A DNA stretch of 64,000 nucleotides from Selaginella tamariscina. Its lineage: Eukaryota > Streptophyta > Lycopodiopsida > Selaginellales > Selaginellaceae. The notes beneath the pieces are model-generated. The model was not told the origin of the DNA. It saw nothing but the letters and a program-made list of their open reading frames with translations, and did not search any database. Numbering within the stretch: the stretch's first letter is position 1; the number at the start of each line of letters is the position of its first letter. This document shows, piece after piece, positions 1-12,421 of the stretch. A program made the position numbers and the translations under genes. Where the stretch lies: the NCBI GenBank assembly GCA_003024785.1, contig PUQB01000373.1, forward strand, positions 1-64,000. Reading direction: 5' to 3'.

Positions 1-113
1 TGCAGCGTGTTCAATACGAGCTTTCTTCATGAGACGACCCTTGACGTGAGAAAAAGGACCAGAAGATCCACCTGCATCATAAAACATACACACTCAATCA
101 AATAAACGATCCA

Positions 114-149
<36 letters not shown>

Positions 150-1411
150 GTCATTAAGAACTTACCCCACGATTTTCTCTTGGGATCAGGTGGAAGCTTG
201 GAGCACATCCGGATTTGTCTGCTCTGTTTCTCTACATATACGTGAACAGCATCAGAGAAGCTATATGTATAATCAATATATGCACACACACTTTGTGTAT
301 ATGTATGATTTGTGTGCGTGTGCTTACTTTGGTTTTCCTCCTGACACAGTTGTTGAAGTAACTGCACGCCTTTCTTTTCCTTTTCTTTTAGATTCTGTTC
401 CTTCGCCTAAAAGATGAAAAAATTATAACAAACGCACAACTAAAATCGTCTACGCGCGCGCGCGCGTATATATATATATATACCTCATATAAGTCTCTCC
501 ATTTGAACCTGCGGCCACTAGACTTCAATTTTTCGATAACTGATTTGAGGCTCTCCTTGCCAAAATCATTTCTATAGCAATTCTTCCACTGTTCATTTGT
601 CACCGGTGTCAAATCTCTACCCTGTGTAAAAACATCACACATATTACATACATACATACATACATATGCATTACAGTAAAAATTACTAAAACAAACATAC
701 CAGTTATTTAATCAAATAAAAACTCCGGTGATAGAAATAGTAGTCTAATGTATTTATTACTTTTTATTCTATTATTCTATTGTTTATTATTGGCTCTTTT
801 TATTTAATTATTTTTTCCTTGGTAAAAGTCGTTATCTAGCATTTTAAACACATACATACATACATACATACATAGAGAGAGAGAGAGACATACACACGCA
901 CACATCGCTTTACAGTTATATGGAAGGCCAACCTCTAAACAAACGCATAAATATACAGTAAACAGTACTAATCCTCGCACTGTATACACATCTTGTAAAG
1001 TATAACAAACATACTGATATATTTCTACACATAAATGCGTAGGTGTAGCGAACTTATTATATCTGTATCTATATCTATCTATCTATTTTATAACATATAC
1101 AAACTACGTATAGAAAAAATGAAAATACACACACGTATAGGTAATATACATACGTTATTTCTGACAACTTGAGATAATGCATATGAATCACACACACACA
1201 CACATCACGTTTGTAAATATAGAATAATGTAATTTAGTGGAATTAAGGATACCTTAGTGCAATTTTCGATGTGCCTGAGCTGATCAGCCTTACAATGGAG
1301 GAGAATTTCACGCAGAAGGTCGGCATCTGTATCGCCTACGTCCCCAATTCTGTGTAAATTGTCCAGCGCCGTCCTGAAGCACAGATCCTGGAGTGTAGGC
1401 GCCTTCTCCAT
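1..1411 (-). CDS. Elongin-A-like protein (3' part beyond window)
   Basis: Elongin A binds Elongin B/C and acts with RNA polymerase II, stimulating elongation and, in a cullin complex, ubiquitylation of stalled polymerase. Five minus-strand exons join with good splice signals: 1253-1411, 484-621, 328-406, 166-231 and 1-73. The start ATG is at 1411 (MEKAPTLQDLC). Exon 1 carries the family pattern of leader, 'NLHRIGDVG', and 'CKADQLRHIE'. Exon 2 continues with 'GRDLTPVTNEQWK', and the later exons hold the basic 'KKQ/KQSRQ...CSKLPP' segment and 'LMKKARIE'. These match Elongin A order from start to near C-terminus. The introns carry GA, TA and CATA microsatellites. The stop codon lies left of the window. 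Family assignment is from recognised motifs; exon edges are inferred from splice sites. Confidence 0.85.
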
Positions 1412-4310
1412 GTATGCGTACCCTAAGAGTAAGAAAAAGGGTACAGTTCAAGTTAGGTTAAGTTAACTATTAATTTTAGGTTAAACTTAAACTGTGCTCC
1501 ACCGGGATATTCTCTTTTACAGACGAAAGAGATAATCTGACGTTGAATGGTATGATGACTTAGAACCAATGGAGAGAATACATGTGGAGATAAGTGAGGA
1601 CACGTGGAGTACGATAGCATGCATTAAAATTAAAGTTTATATACGCCTCTTTAGAATTAACTCCTTCCTTTTGTTTAACTTTAATTTTATTGTTAAAACT
1701 TTTAACTTGCTTTCCATTTTAATGTTTTATTATTTTTATAATATTTTACATTATTATTTTTCATATTGACATAATATAATAAAATATAGTTATATGTTTA
1801 TAGTATACTCTTCAAATTCTTTTAAAAAAAACCAAACCCACTATTTAAAAGAGAAAGTTGTTAGTGTTAAAATGATAAATTAGTAATCTCAATTCAGATT
1901 GTTAGTTTTTTTTTTCATGTCTAGTGTATAAATATAAAATCCTATTTATCATCTATATAAAAATCATTTAACTAAATTATCGAGTGTTCTCATTTTCTCA
2001 ATTACTATATTTTTTCACATGAAGTTGGATTCTCTTTTGATAATATTGTTTTAATTCATTTTAGTTATTACCATTTATTTTATACTATATATCTTCTTGT
2101 CATTATCTAAACTACTCTTTATAATTATTCATTTCCTTGTATAATAATTATTTTATTTTGTACTTGTAATATGCATTCTTACTATTATAACATAGTTCTA
2201 TTAAAATAGACCATAATTCCATTCTTATTACCTTATTAATATTTAATATTATAGCCCTCTTAATATTCTTATTAATTCTTTTTCAAAATATAACTCTCTG
2301 ATTAATTATGACATTCTCTTTATATTACAGCTTTTGTGTTAAAATTATGAATAAATATTACATTTAACTTTCTTGATTAATGTTTCTCAAATTTGAATTG
2401 AATATTCAATGCAATTATGATTTATATGAATGTTCTAACAATTTTAAATGTGATTTGAAGGTCTCGTTGTTTGTTATTTTGTATAATAGTTTTGTTTGAT
2501 ATTTTAAATTTGGTTAATATAACAATCTATATTGATACTCATGTGTTTGTTAATATGAAGGTCCTAGTCAATAATACGATTTTGATAAAAATTATGATCC
2601 TTATTAATATTATGGTTCATTTATTCTCTTGCAACTATAATCTTTATTACTGATTTAATCTTTGTCTTTGTTGGCACTTTAACATTGATTGATAATCTAG
2701 TTTTGTTTAATTAATTAATACTCTTTGCATACTTTAATCTTTGTTTAATCAATATTATTAAATCATGTTTTGTTATTGTTACTTTTGGTTTCATAGTCCT
2801 CAGTCCTTTTATGTACAATTCTCCATTTATTAATACACCACTCACCACTACTCATATTCAAGGCATTCATTATTTCTTATATGTTTGTAAGTAAAGAAGA
2901 AATAAAACATGTCAAGTGAAAGGTTTATTTATTATAATTATATGAGATTACCAAGACTCTCCGTGATTTTATAAAATATATTGATGTATGCCAGAATGAA
3001 ATATCGAAAACCAATAAAGTCTCTCAAAGTGATTAAAATCTTTCCACAAGAGATTCAAAAATAAATCCATTAAAGTTATTGCTTGCAACACATATTTATA
3101 TGTATTAAACCAAAAACTTTTTAGTCTCATAATATAAAATTTAAAAATCTCTATTTCAAAAATACAATTTCTTTTTATCTTTTAATTTTATTTTTCTTTT
3201 CTTATCAAGAATATAATAACTAGCATTACATAGTTTTTCATATGGGATTATTATATGCTTTTTAACAAAACAATAAATACAAGAACATATAATGTTATTA
3301 ATTAATTAATTATAAAATAGTTGAAGAAAATCCATTATTTATACACACTTCAATCCCTTTCCAAAACAATACCAAACTTATAAAATAAAAAGATCACCAT
3401 AAATATTTTATATTTACACAATAATAATTTTTTCATTAAGTTTATGTACTTAGTCATAATTCATACAATTTATTTTTTACTTGATTTAACATATAAACTA
3501 ACATTAATAACATTTTAATTATCCCAATTTAAATAATTTTTTTATAAACAATCTAATCATATTATTCATTTCATGTTATGTATAAATCAATTTAATCTCC
3601 AGTTCTCTTCATCAACACATACATTGAATTATTTTTAACCATAAAAACTACTAAACATATAAATGTTTTAAATACATGCGAAATTTCACATTTTTTCATT
3701 TTATTAAGTTATTATATATTAAATTATTTTCTTTAGAATATTTCCAGATGTAAATAAGTAAACTTTTCTTAATCATTTTTTAAATCTTGTCAATTATAAT
3801 ATTAATGCTATGCACTTTACTAAATCTTATTCATGATATATGTAAAAATGCTTTAGCCAAATAACATTTATATTTTTACTAAATTTTAAATGAAATGTAC
3901 AATTAATAAACATATGATTTAAAGACTATAAATATTTGAGATATCTTCTAATATAAAACTTATTTAAATCAAAGACTTGACTTTTTTTGTTATGTTATTA
4001 TTATAAGTACAAAATTTAAAATATATGGTATTTTTATTTAAAAAATGAGCACATATTAAATATAAATAAATCTAAATTACGTGAACTAAACTAAGTGAAT
4101 AAAATACATAGTCAGATTTTATAATTGCTATGTAAATTGTTATGTACATTTATTTATAACAAATGCGTTCCATTATTAAAATAAAGAAATCATATAAACA
4201 TGAACAAATAAATTATTTATTAAAAAGTATATATTTTGTACACATATATAAGAAAATTCTTATTTAAATATTTGTATATAAATAATCAAACACTATTTAT
4301 GAAAATAAAT

Positions 4311-4342
<32 letters not shown>

Positions 4343-5400
4343 AATATAATAATAATAATTAATAACAAATCTAAAATATTTACAAAGAATTATATCTAAT
4401 TTATATACATACACATTTATATTAAATTTTTGTATATGCATACATATGGATATGTTTTCTTTTTCAGAAATAAGATCTTAATATGCTATTATTTTAATAC
4501 AATTCAAATTTATTTTTAAATTTTATTTAACTCTTGAATCAAATTCGTTATACTTTATTAATTCTTGAAAGTAATTTAAATTATATTTATAAATATTTAT
4601 ATTTATATATCATATTTTAAAATTAAGCTATCTTAATATAGATTAATCTCATATAAATATTATTCTTAAATATAATTTATAAACATATGAAATACATACA
4701 TAATTATTTATATTAAAGTTTCAAGTATTAAATCATACAAGACTATTAGTACTGTGTAATAAAATATACACATAGAGAGAGTGACAGAGATTTATATTAA
4801 AACATTTATTGGTAAATAGTTATTTTTCCATTACAAATTTAATAAACAATTTAAATAAACAGGTGTACACACATTTACCTATTTTAAATAAGAGTTAAAA
4901 TAAAATTTAAGTCATTTAATTAAGATATATTTCCAACACTACTGTATTATAATCTTTTATTCTCAATTTAAAATGAAATACAATTTCAGCATAGCTTTAA
5001 GATATAGAATTAAGTTAAATAAAAAATATTATTATTATTCAAAATTTTAAGTATTAAAAAAATCTAAATCATTCAATTAAAGTATATTTTAAAAATATAT
5101 TTATACTTTAAACAAATAACTTTTAAACTTTTTAAATAAAATTTAAGCCATCCAATTATAGTATATATCTAAGATATAGATTCTCACTTATTAAATGGAT
5201 ATTCATTTAATTCATGGGATATTTAATTCATTTAAATTTATTATATTAATTTAAATTAATGAAGTAAATTAATGCTTACAGTTTAAATCATGAGTTTTAC
5301 GTTAAATTTAAAATTCCAATATCTAATTCAGGAAAGTTTACATTTTGCATATTTCAGTAAATATATAAATGGATTATATATATAACTGGTTGGAAATGAC
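1412..5400. other. AT-rich intergenic DNA, no gene seen
   Basis: About 4 kb of very AT-rich sequence with only short, low-complexity reading frames. A (CA)n run sits near 4318-4342. The first ~170 bp probably include the Elongin A promoter. I see no RNA gene, transposon protein or clear terminal repeats. Confidence 0.6.
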
Positions 5401-5410
5401 CAATGAGAAC

Positions 5411-5416
5411 TAACCA
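5411..5416. promoter_or_regulatory. G-box (CACGTG) upstream of WOX gene
   Basis: A palindromic CACGTG core occurs in 'ccacgtggc' just upstream of the WOX gene. This core is bound by bZIP and bHLH factors in plants. Its function here is inferred from position only. Confidence 0.4.
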
Positions 5417-5433
5417 CGTGGCATGTTAGTCAC

Positions 5434-5832
5434 TTGTTTAGGTTTCTTTCTTTCCGATGGAGACAGGAGGTAAGGTTTTGTACCATATCCCGTGTACATT
5501 CTGAATCGATTTTCTCAGGCCATCAATCTGCCGGAGAAATCCCCACAACAGGTAAGCAGGCAAGCAGCGTATTAGAGGAGATTATGCAGATCCGGCAGCA
5601 GCTTCCGATGCCGTCGGCACTTCCCGCTGCTGCAGATAACCGAGTGATGACCGAGGAGCAGCTGGCGGAGTTTGAGGAACAGATCCGACTGTTTTCTCAA
5701 ATCTCAAGACGGAGTATACAGTGGCACAAGGCCACTGTGGACGCTGAAAGACAGCGGAGAACCCATAAATCTGGTATGTAATTCACACACACACATATAT
5801 ATATCATGTTGTGATCATGGATGTGTGTGTGA

Positions 5833-5878
<46 letters not shown>

Positions 5879-5948
5879 TGGGTGGATGGGAACGCATGAA
5901 TGTGGTATAAAAGTAACTTTGAGATACCAAAGTCAATGTTGTGTGTGT

Positions 5949-6004
<56 letters not shown>

Positions 6005-6067
6005 GGATGGATGGATGGATGAACGCATGAATGTGGTATAAAAGTAACTTTGAGATACCAAAGTCAA

Positions 6068-6148
<81 letters not shown>

Positions 6149-6390
6149 GGATGGATGGATGGATGAACGCATGAATGTGGTATAAAAGTAACTTTGAGAT
6201 ACCAAAGTCAATATGTAATACGACATATATATATGTCGTGTTGTTCCTTTACTTCTTTTCATTGTATTGGAAAAGACAAATAGGTGTGTGTTCTATTCAT
6301 TACTTGTTAAGCTTAGCGAGTTTGTTATATGTGTAGCTGTTATAGTGTCTTTATCTTATCTTGCATGTATGTGACCCGTGTGTGTGTGTC

Positions 6391-6423
<33 letters not shown>

Positions 6424-6717
6424 CATATGTTATTGTGTAGGGTTCAGGGGATCATCAGCAAGCAGTGGGGATCGGGCAGCAGGTGCTACTAGACCAAGAT
6501 GGAAACCGACTCCTGTTCAGATATCGATACTGGAGTACATATTCGACAACAGTGATCTTCTTCCCGGGGACAAGGACATCACAGTTATCACAGATGCATT
6601 GCGAGTATATGGACCAGTCGAAGAAGTGAACATCTTTTATTGGTTCCAGAATAGAAGAGCCCGTGCTAAACGCACCGCAAGTCAAGACCTCCCACCCAAA
6701 CCTCTACCGCTTAGCTG
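5434..6717 (+). CDS. WUSCHEL-related homeobox protein, WOX13-like
   Basis: A nuclear transcription factor of the WOX family. The 5' coding part (about 5434-5773) includes 'MTEEQLAEFEEQI', resembling the N-terminal segment typical of the ancient WOX13 clade. After a ~670-bp intron (donor at 5774, acceptor before about 6441) the second exon encodes the homeodomain. It has 'RWKPTPVQISILE', a helix 2 segment, and recognition helix 'VNIFYWFQNRRARAKR', and ends at 6715-6717. 'VNIFYWFQNRRAR' replaces the more usual 'VYNWFQNRRAR'. No WUS box is visible after the homeodomain, as expected for this clade. The true 5' end is uncertain: the first ATG at 5434 may be in a leader, and a second intron in the first part is possible. 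The clade assignment is family knowledge. Confidence 0.8.
5820..6212. repeat. Three-copy tandem repeat in the WOX intron
   Basis: Three tandem units of about 115-145 bp lie inside the WOX intron (about 5821-5936, 5937-6067 and 6068-6211). Each has a TG tract, a GA tract, a GGAT tract and the same unique tail (aacgcatgaatgtggtataa, then agtaactttgagatacc). The unique tail is nearly identical among units, while the microsatellite parts differ in length. This points to recent unit duplication. Confidence 0.9.
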
Positions 6718-6719
6718 AT

Positions 6720-7237
6720 GAGAGCTCTAACTTACAATACATTATATTAAATGTGTTTAGCAGATGTTTAAGGAAGTTTATCTTGGCATAACATAAACCC
6801 TAAACCACTAAACTACTTTGTTAATTATCATGACAAATGTCAGGAATGTAAAAGGTAAAGCTAGAGAACGTACTGTCGGTATGTGCATGGACGGTGGTAG
6901 TCGACTGTATCCGTGACACGCGTCATACTATCGCCGGCATTTGCAGACTGCTCTGCACACCTACATTCCAGTTGATACATATTCACGTATTTGTATCGTA
7001 CATACCAGAATACGTTTAAGATCCGATTCTTGTCTTACATAATATATGTATGTGTGTATGGATAATACGTATATTATACGTATTCATATGCAAAATACAC
7101 AAATTAACCAAGGTTTAATAGCACGTCCCGTCAATTTCTTGACAAGATTGAGGTTCATTGGTACTACAGCTTGTGTTTCGCTGGCATACATACTAGGCTC
7201 GTCTTTATCCTCCGTATACGGTTCGTATGTCACTCTC

Positions 7238-7299
<62 letters not shown>

Positions 7300-7816
7300 T
7301 ATTTGTATATAGCCCCCAAAGAATGATTGTAGTTGATTATACATACCGAGGAGAAGCTGGCATGCAATCACACAATTTGATTTCTGAGAACCATGCAAAG
7401 TATTATTTTAAAAACATCAGGTGAAACGATATATACGACACGTATGTGTACGTGTACTTGTGTATGTATACGTGTATATTATATATATGTATATGTATGT
7501 ACTGTGTCCTTTTTACAGCTGCGGGTTTTGTAAAGCCAAGGAGGATTCTGCTACTGGTAAGAACAGCTGGGCACCAGCCAGCTTTGCGTTATACGGACAG
7601 TAGTGTACATCTACGTGTACCAATCACTCTATACGTATATTCTTTATGGGAGTATAAATTGAATGTATGCAGTGCCTTGTTCTTCAATGCTCTGTTCTTT
7701 CTCTTGAAGAAGAATACTTCTTTCTTATTGGGTACTCATATATATATATATATTATGTATGTGTATACATGTCATATATGTCTCATTCATCATTTAATGT
7801 GTGTAGATTTTGGCCA
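6720..7816. other. Upstream region of GASA gene
   Basis: No coding region is recognised between the WOX stop and the GASA start. There is a long (TA)n run at about 7250-7295. Short stretches at 7320-7420 and 7518-7600, bounded by intron-like AG and GT signals, could be 5' untranslated exons of the GASA gene. That is a guess from splice-like signals. Confidence 0.35.
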
Positions 7817-8085
7817 ATGGCAAAGCTTCTGCCGATGGTTCTGTTAATTGTTGCATTATGCTTTGTGTTCTATACACAGGTATGCTTTTCTATTGCTTTA
7901 ATAATGTATATACGTGTGTGTGTGTGTGTGTTGAAATGCAGGTTACTCTTGCTGATGATTCAACTGACGAGTCTAAGGTGAATTTGAAATTCAAATTTAT
8001 TCCTGGAATCTTTTTAAATATCTTTCTTGTGAATCTGTCTTACAGGATAGAGTCATTGCTGCCAAGAAGTATATCAGTAAGTTGT

Positions 8086-8122
<37 letters not shown>

Positions 8123-8322
8123 GTACAAAATGTTATATAGATTGTGGGGCGGCATGCAACTACAGATGTTCAAAGGCGAATCTACACAAGAGGTGCCTGA
8201 AATACTGCAACATATGCTGTGGGAAATGCAAGTGTGTGCCGCCGGGAACTGCAGGAAACAGAGAAGTCTGTCCGTGCTACAATACATTGATGAACTCGCG
8301 AGGAGGTCACAAGTGCCCATGA
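7817..8322 (+). CDS. GASA/Snakin-type cysteine-rich secreted peptide
   Basis: Gibberellin-regulated (GASA/Snakin) peptides are secreted and act in growth and defence. Four exons join cleanly: 7817-7879, 7942-7977, 8046-8076 and 8141-8322. The predicted product is about 103 residues. Exon 1 encodes a hydrophobic signal peptide ([16 protein letters not shown]). Exons 2-3 encode a short acidic-then-basic propeptide. Exon 4 holds the mature domain with all 12 conserved cysteines: CxxxC, a CNICC core, [12 protein letters not shown] and the C-terminal KCP. Start choice is fixed by the signal peptide. The third intron contains a CT microsatellite. Assignment to the family is firm; the specific role is not determinable. 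Confidence 0.93.
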
Positions 8323-8729
8323 AAATACATTTATAAATCCATATTATACATATATATATTCTATATATGATGGTACATTCATTGTGTATTTTATAATTCA
8401 TAATAAATTCAAAGCTTACATTCATACAACGAAAGACAAATGATTACATCATTCTGTCGCAACAAAAGCCAACAATGATAGGATCTAGCTATTTGATCGT
8501 ATAAAATAACTATATTTACCTTATATATATTATATAATTGGTTAATTTAAGCAATAATTTTTATAAATTAGAATGATTTCTATTATATTTTGTTAAAGAA
8601 AAAATAATCGTATATATGAAATACTTTAATTTTAAGAAGATATATAAATACACAAGCATATATATATATAAACACACAACAGAGGATAAAGAAACCTGTT
8701 TTAAGTCGTGAAGAATAATAGACATAGTT
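8323..8729. other. GASA-SAR1 convergent intergenic region
   Basis: AT-rich sequence holding the 3' ends of the convergent GASA (plus) and SAR1 (minus) genes. 'aataaa'-like polyadenylation signals occur on the plus strand near 8401. No other feature is seen. Confidence 0.4.
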
Positions 8730-9252
8730 TCACTTAATGTACTGTGATAACCATCTGAATCCTTCGCCATATCCCATCTTGCGAACCACACTGCACATGA
8801 ATACCTCGACCGGACGGACAGTATTGTCTGCCAGACTACCCTTTCCCTTTCCCGTTGTGCAGTTAGTTAAACCCTGATAGTAACGGAGCTCGTCCTCAGA
8901 AGCAGCATATGGTATATCAATTTTGTTTCCTAAACATCACAACATATTAGTATATGTACACTGTGTATGTGTACGTGTGTGTGAGAGAGAGAGACGTGCA
9001 CGTGGTGAGATTTATTCACACAAGCTACAAGTACTAATGGTATTCTCAAAAGACACACTACAGTGCACATACGTACCGAGGACAAGTACTGGGACTTCTA
9101 AGAGAGATTCGTCAGAAAGAAGAGCATCAAGTTCCTTCTTTGATTCAGCGAATCTTTCCTTGTCTGCAGCATCTACCAGATAAACAATCCCATCAACCTG
9201 CACAGTTTATATCTATATATACCAATACTTTCCTACATGGTTATATAAACAG

Positions 9253-9294
<42 letters not shown>

Positions 9295-9695
9295 ATTAGC
9301 ATACCCGAGTGTAGTAGTCCTTCCAGACACGACGAGCTATCTGGTGACCTCCCAAATCAAAAGCCTTGAATTTGATCTTCCCAATAGTAAGCTCTTCTGA
9401 AGTAGGATGTTGTGTCGGTTGATGCTGGACTAATCTCTAAAAACACCTCATGTTTAATATTTTAACAATAATATACAGTTTGATTGTTTAAGGAAATCTC
9501 CACACATGACATATATATATATATGAAGCAAATTAAACATAATATAAAATTTATTATTATATTTACCTCATCCTTGAGCATATGCAAAAGGGTTGTTTTG
9601 CCAGCATTATCAAGGCCCAAAAACAAGATTTTGGCTTCTTTTCCCCACAGCCCTAAGCTTGCCAATACACCCATGAACCAATCGTACAGGAACAT
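8730..9695 (-). CDS. SAR1: SAR1 small GTPase (COPII vesicle coat)
   Basis: SAR1 recruits the COPII coat to endoplasmic reticulum exit sites when GTP-bound. Four minus-strand exons (9567-9695, 9305-9436, 9077-9197 and 8730-8930) give a complete protein from '[17 protein letters not shown]' to '...WLSQYIK'. The N-terminal hydrophobic/aromatic segment inserts into the membrane. The P-loop 'GLDNAGKTT', the 'HPTSEEL' switch 1 segment, 'DLGGH' (G3) and 'NKID' (G4) are all visible, and the C-terminus matches the family. I see no lesion. The introns are short and TA-rich. A 5' leader intron upstream of 9695 is likely but not defined. Confidence 0.96.
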
Positions 9696-9807
9696 CTCTA
9701 CATAAATACATGTGTAGGAATTTATATATGTATATGCATATAAATACAGATTTCACTGCTCTGGTATATAGAATTAGATAAATACGTTTCATTATTGTGC
9801 AATTCAA

Positions 9808-10560
9808 TTCTACACATACCTCGAATGGTGCACGGATCTAGCTTGTTCTTATGTCGGTTTTAGGGTTTCTGTATAATTTAGATACCAATATACCTAAGTT
9901 TTATGCGAATATTATATTTAAGTTAGGGTAGTCAAATTTAAATTAGATTTAAGGTTTAGGGTTATTAAGGTTAAATATATACCGTTTTAAGTATAAAGTC
10001 TTATAAATAAAATGGAGATGTACACAATATACTAGTACAGTGTTAAAGTTTGACTTGTGGTTGTTAAATCATAATTTTGATAGGGCTTTTAATCTTTTGT
10101 TTGATAGATTAATATTTTAATTTTCTTTTATATGACATATTTTGATTTAGGAGATGTCTGTCATTTGATAACAGAATTATTTAATTAACTTAAATTATTT
10201 ATTTAATTAGTGTTAATATTTGTCATTCTATGCTCTTTTATACCTTCATTGATTTATAATCCTTAACAAAATAAAATATTTATTAAGTTTAACTAGCAAT
10301 TTAAGTCTAAAAATTAACATAATTAAATTATATATTAAATCATAGAATAGTTTAGCAATTTTGTTTTGAAGGAATGTTTTTCATTTAACATGGAGTTTTA
10401 TTTATTATCTTTCATTGTTAAAGAAATTACATTTCATTTAACAAATAAACTTTTAAATTGGATGTTTTTGGTAGAGAAAATGGTTCAAATAGAAAGAAAA
10501 AAAAAACAAAGATGTCAAATTTATGTTATGAATGACATTAGCTCATTGTATGAATAATGT
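9808..10560. other. AT-rich spacer, upstream of SAR1
   Basis: SAR1 promoter side, then AT-rich sequence. It contains telomere-like 'tagggttt' motifs near 9855-9965, a common motif (telo-box) in plant promoters of housekeeping genes. No coding region is seen. Confidence 0.4.
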
Positions 10561-10699
10561 TAAGAGAAGATGCAAAGTGACAAGAAGGATGAACATAACC
10601 CAAGTGGATATGGTACCATTCCAACTTCCGGTCAGGTTGGACATGTCTAGGGTCTTCATGGCCAGACAATTGGACATGGTTAAGCAAACTCTTAAGACT

Positions 10700-11000
10700 A
10701 ATGTTGGACAACCTTAAATATGTGACCATGCGAGTGCTTCATGAATTGTCATTTAGGTTGTTTAACTCTTGAACATGTTCACACACCTTTAAGATGAACA
10801 CCTCTAACCAAATGTATTAGTAATTCACCAGGTTACGATACCTAACCTCCATTGAGTATATGCTTAAGGCTTAACACCTTTATTCAACCATAAACATGTA
10901 TGCTTGTCAGTGTTGAAATATGATATAACCTTAGGAGTCATATCCTAGGTATTAATTAAAGTGTCTAATTGATGCCACTTGTTAGGGTTCTTACATGGTG
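10700..11000 (+). repeat. Decayed LTR fragment, same family as 57.3-59.0 kb
   Basis: From 'catgcgagtgcttcatgaat' through 'accataaacatgtatgcttg' the sequence follows, in order and orientation, the LTR segment near 57.9-58.1 kb (for example the 'taggttgttcaac' and 'gagacctaacctcc' blocks). It carries many substitutions and small deletions, so it is an old fragment. Confidence 0.7.
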
Positions 11001-11339
11001 CTATGTGGAGTGTTGCCAAGTAAGAACTTTTATGAAAAAAACCAAGCTGCCCAACTTGCTTTCCTGTGAAAGGCCATGTCAAAAACGAAACAAGGAATCG
11101 ACATCAAGGTCTAACCCCCAGCACCCACTCTCAAGAACACACATGTTCACAAGTTGACAGATGCTCGGTTGCAAGTCCCTAGCATGGCATAGCCAAGGTG
11201 GTCATAGCAAAAGCCTTGGCTACTAACTTGTTCAAGACAGTATACCCTATGTTGCATGATATTCTATGCTTGAAACTAAGGGGTTGATATATTTAGTGTG
11301 CAAACACACTAAGTTGATATTTCAATGGTGTCCTAAGGA

Positions 11340-11640
11340 GATGTTGTGTAGTGCTTTCAACTCTTAACTTAAGATGTTACACTATACTAATTATGACACC
11401 AAGCCCCCCCTCCCCTCCCACTCCACTCCCACTCCCACTCCCACTCCCATTTTTAAGGATTAAGCAAGTGGTTGACATAGAATCTCTATGCCAAATGTTA
11501 AGAACTAACCCTAACCTCTAACTATGGATGCCTCTAATAAGGGATACATTTTATAGTACTCTAGCTCTAATGACCTAGACTTGTCAGACCCAAACCAAAT
11601 GCATTATAGAGATTGTGTCTACACCCTAACTATTTCCTAA
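11340..11640. repeat. Direct-repeat unit with C-rich tract
   Basis: The block 'gatgttgtgtag...caactcttaactta' followed by a pyrimidine tract (11402-11450, CCCACT repeats) and 'atctctatgccaaatgtta' recurs at 13872-13960 and 14383-14570. It looks like a repeated part of old retroelements. In the second place it is split by about 400 bp of unrelated GC-rich sequence. Confidence 0.6.
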
Positions 11641-12421
11641 GCATGTTGCCAAGTTTAAAGTCAAAGGTTGTGCAGTGTGAAAAGCAGAAACTATGTGACT
11701 CTCTCCCCCATGAGAAGATCAACGACTTCACTGACATCACCAACTCAAAGGCTGGGTATGGCTAGTGAAACATTCTTACAGTAAAGCTAACACAATGCAA
11801 AACAATTTCCCCCCATTGGGGTATCCTACCAAACCTAATAGGAATAGCCCGCCCAAACTCCTCAGAGTTGTTGCTCTTATGACATAGTAGGGGAACCAAA
11901 TCGTGGGAATCATAGGAATGATAATGTTATTCCTTATGAGAACAGAAATAATATATCATATGGCAGAAGAAATGCTGACCTAATTATTGTACAATTAGTT
12001 ACTATCAACATCAGTCTTTCTACGATCAATCTTGTCTTGTCTTGTTCATTTGATGTTTCATTAGCTTAATATCTTTCTTTTTCGGAGGCTCCTACTTACA
12101 ATTACTTAGCAACATCTTTTATTTATCCATAGAACTAGTACAAGTTTGCTTTCATTTAAACTCCTCAATCGTGCCTTTGGCATCCTCCAAATTTGTAAGA
12201 GGCTCCCAAGTAGCTTTGCAATGTGGACACCTTAACCACCTAAAATAATAACCATGTTAAAACATGATATCATTATGATATTACTTACTTGACAAGATAT
12301 TCATGTATTCCACCTTCAAGCATTTCGAGTGATTATACGATCATGAACATTGCTTCGACTTCATATTCTAGCTTCTCGTCAACCACCACTAAAGCATGTC
12401 TCAAGCTTTCATACTGGTGTG

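Noticed and set aside
98-367. 89-codon minus frame with Arg-Glu run
   Set aside because: The Arg/Glu run is translation of a (CT)n microsatellite in an Elongin A intron.
5697-6262. Minus frames rich in Ser-Leu and Thr-His runs
   Set aside because: They translate the GA/TG tandem repeats in the WOX intron.
11400-11450. CRISPR-like or array structure in CCCACT repeats
   Set aside because: Simple hexamer microsatellite without spacers, in a eukaryotic genome.
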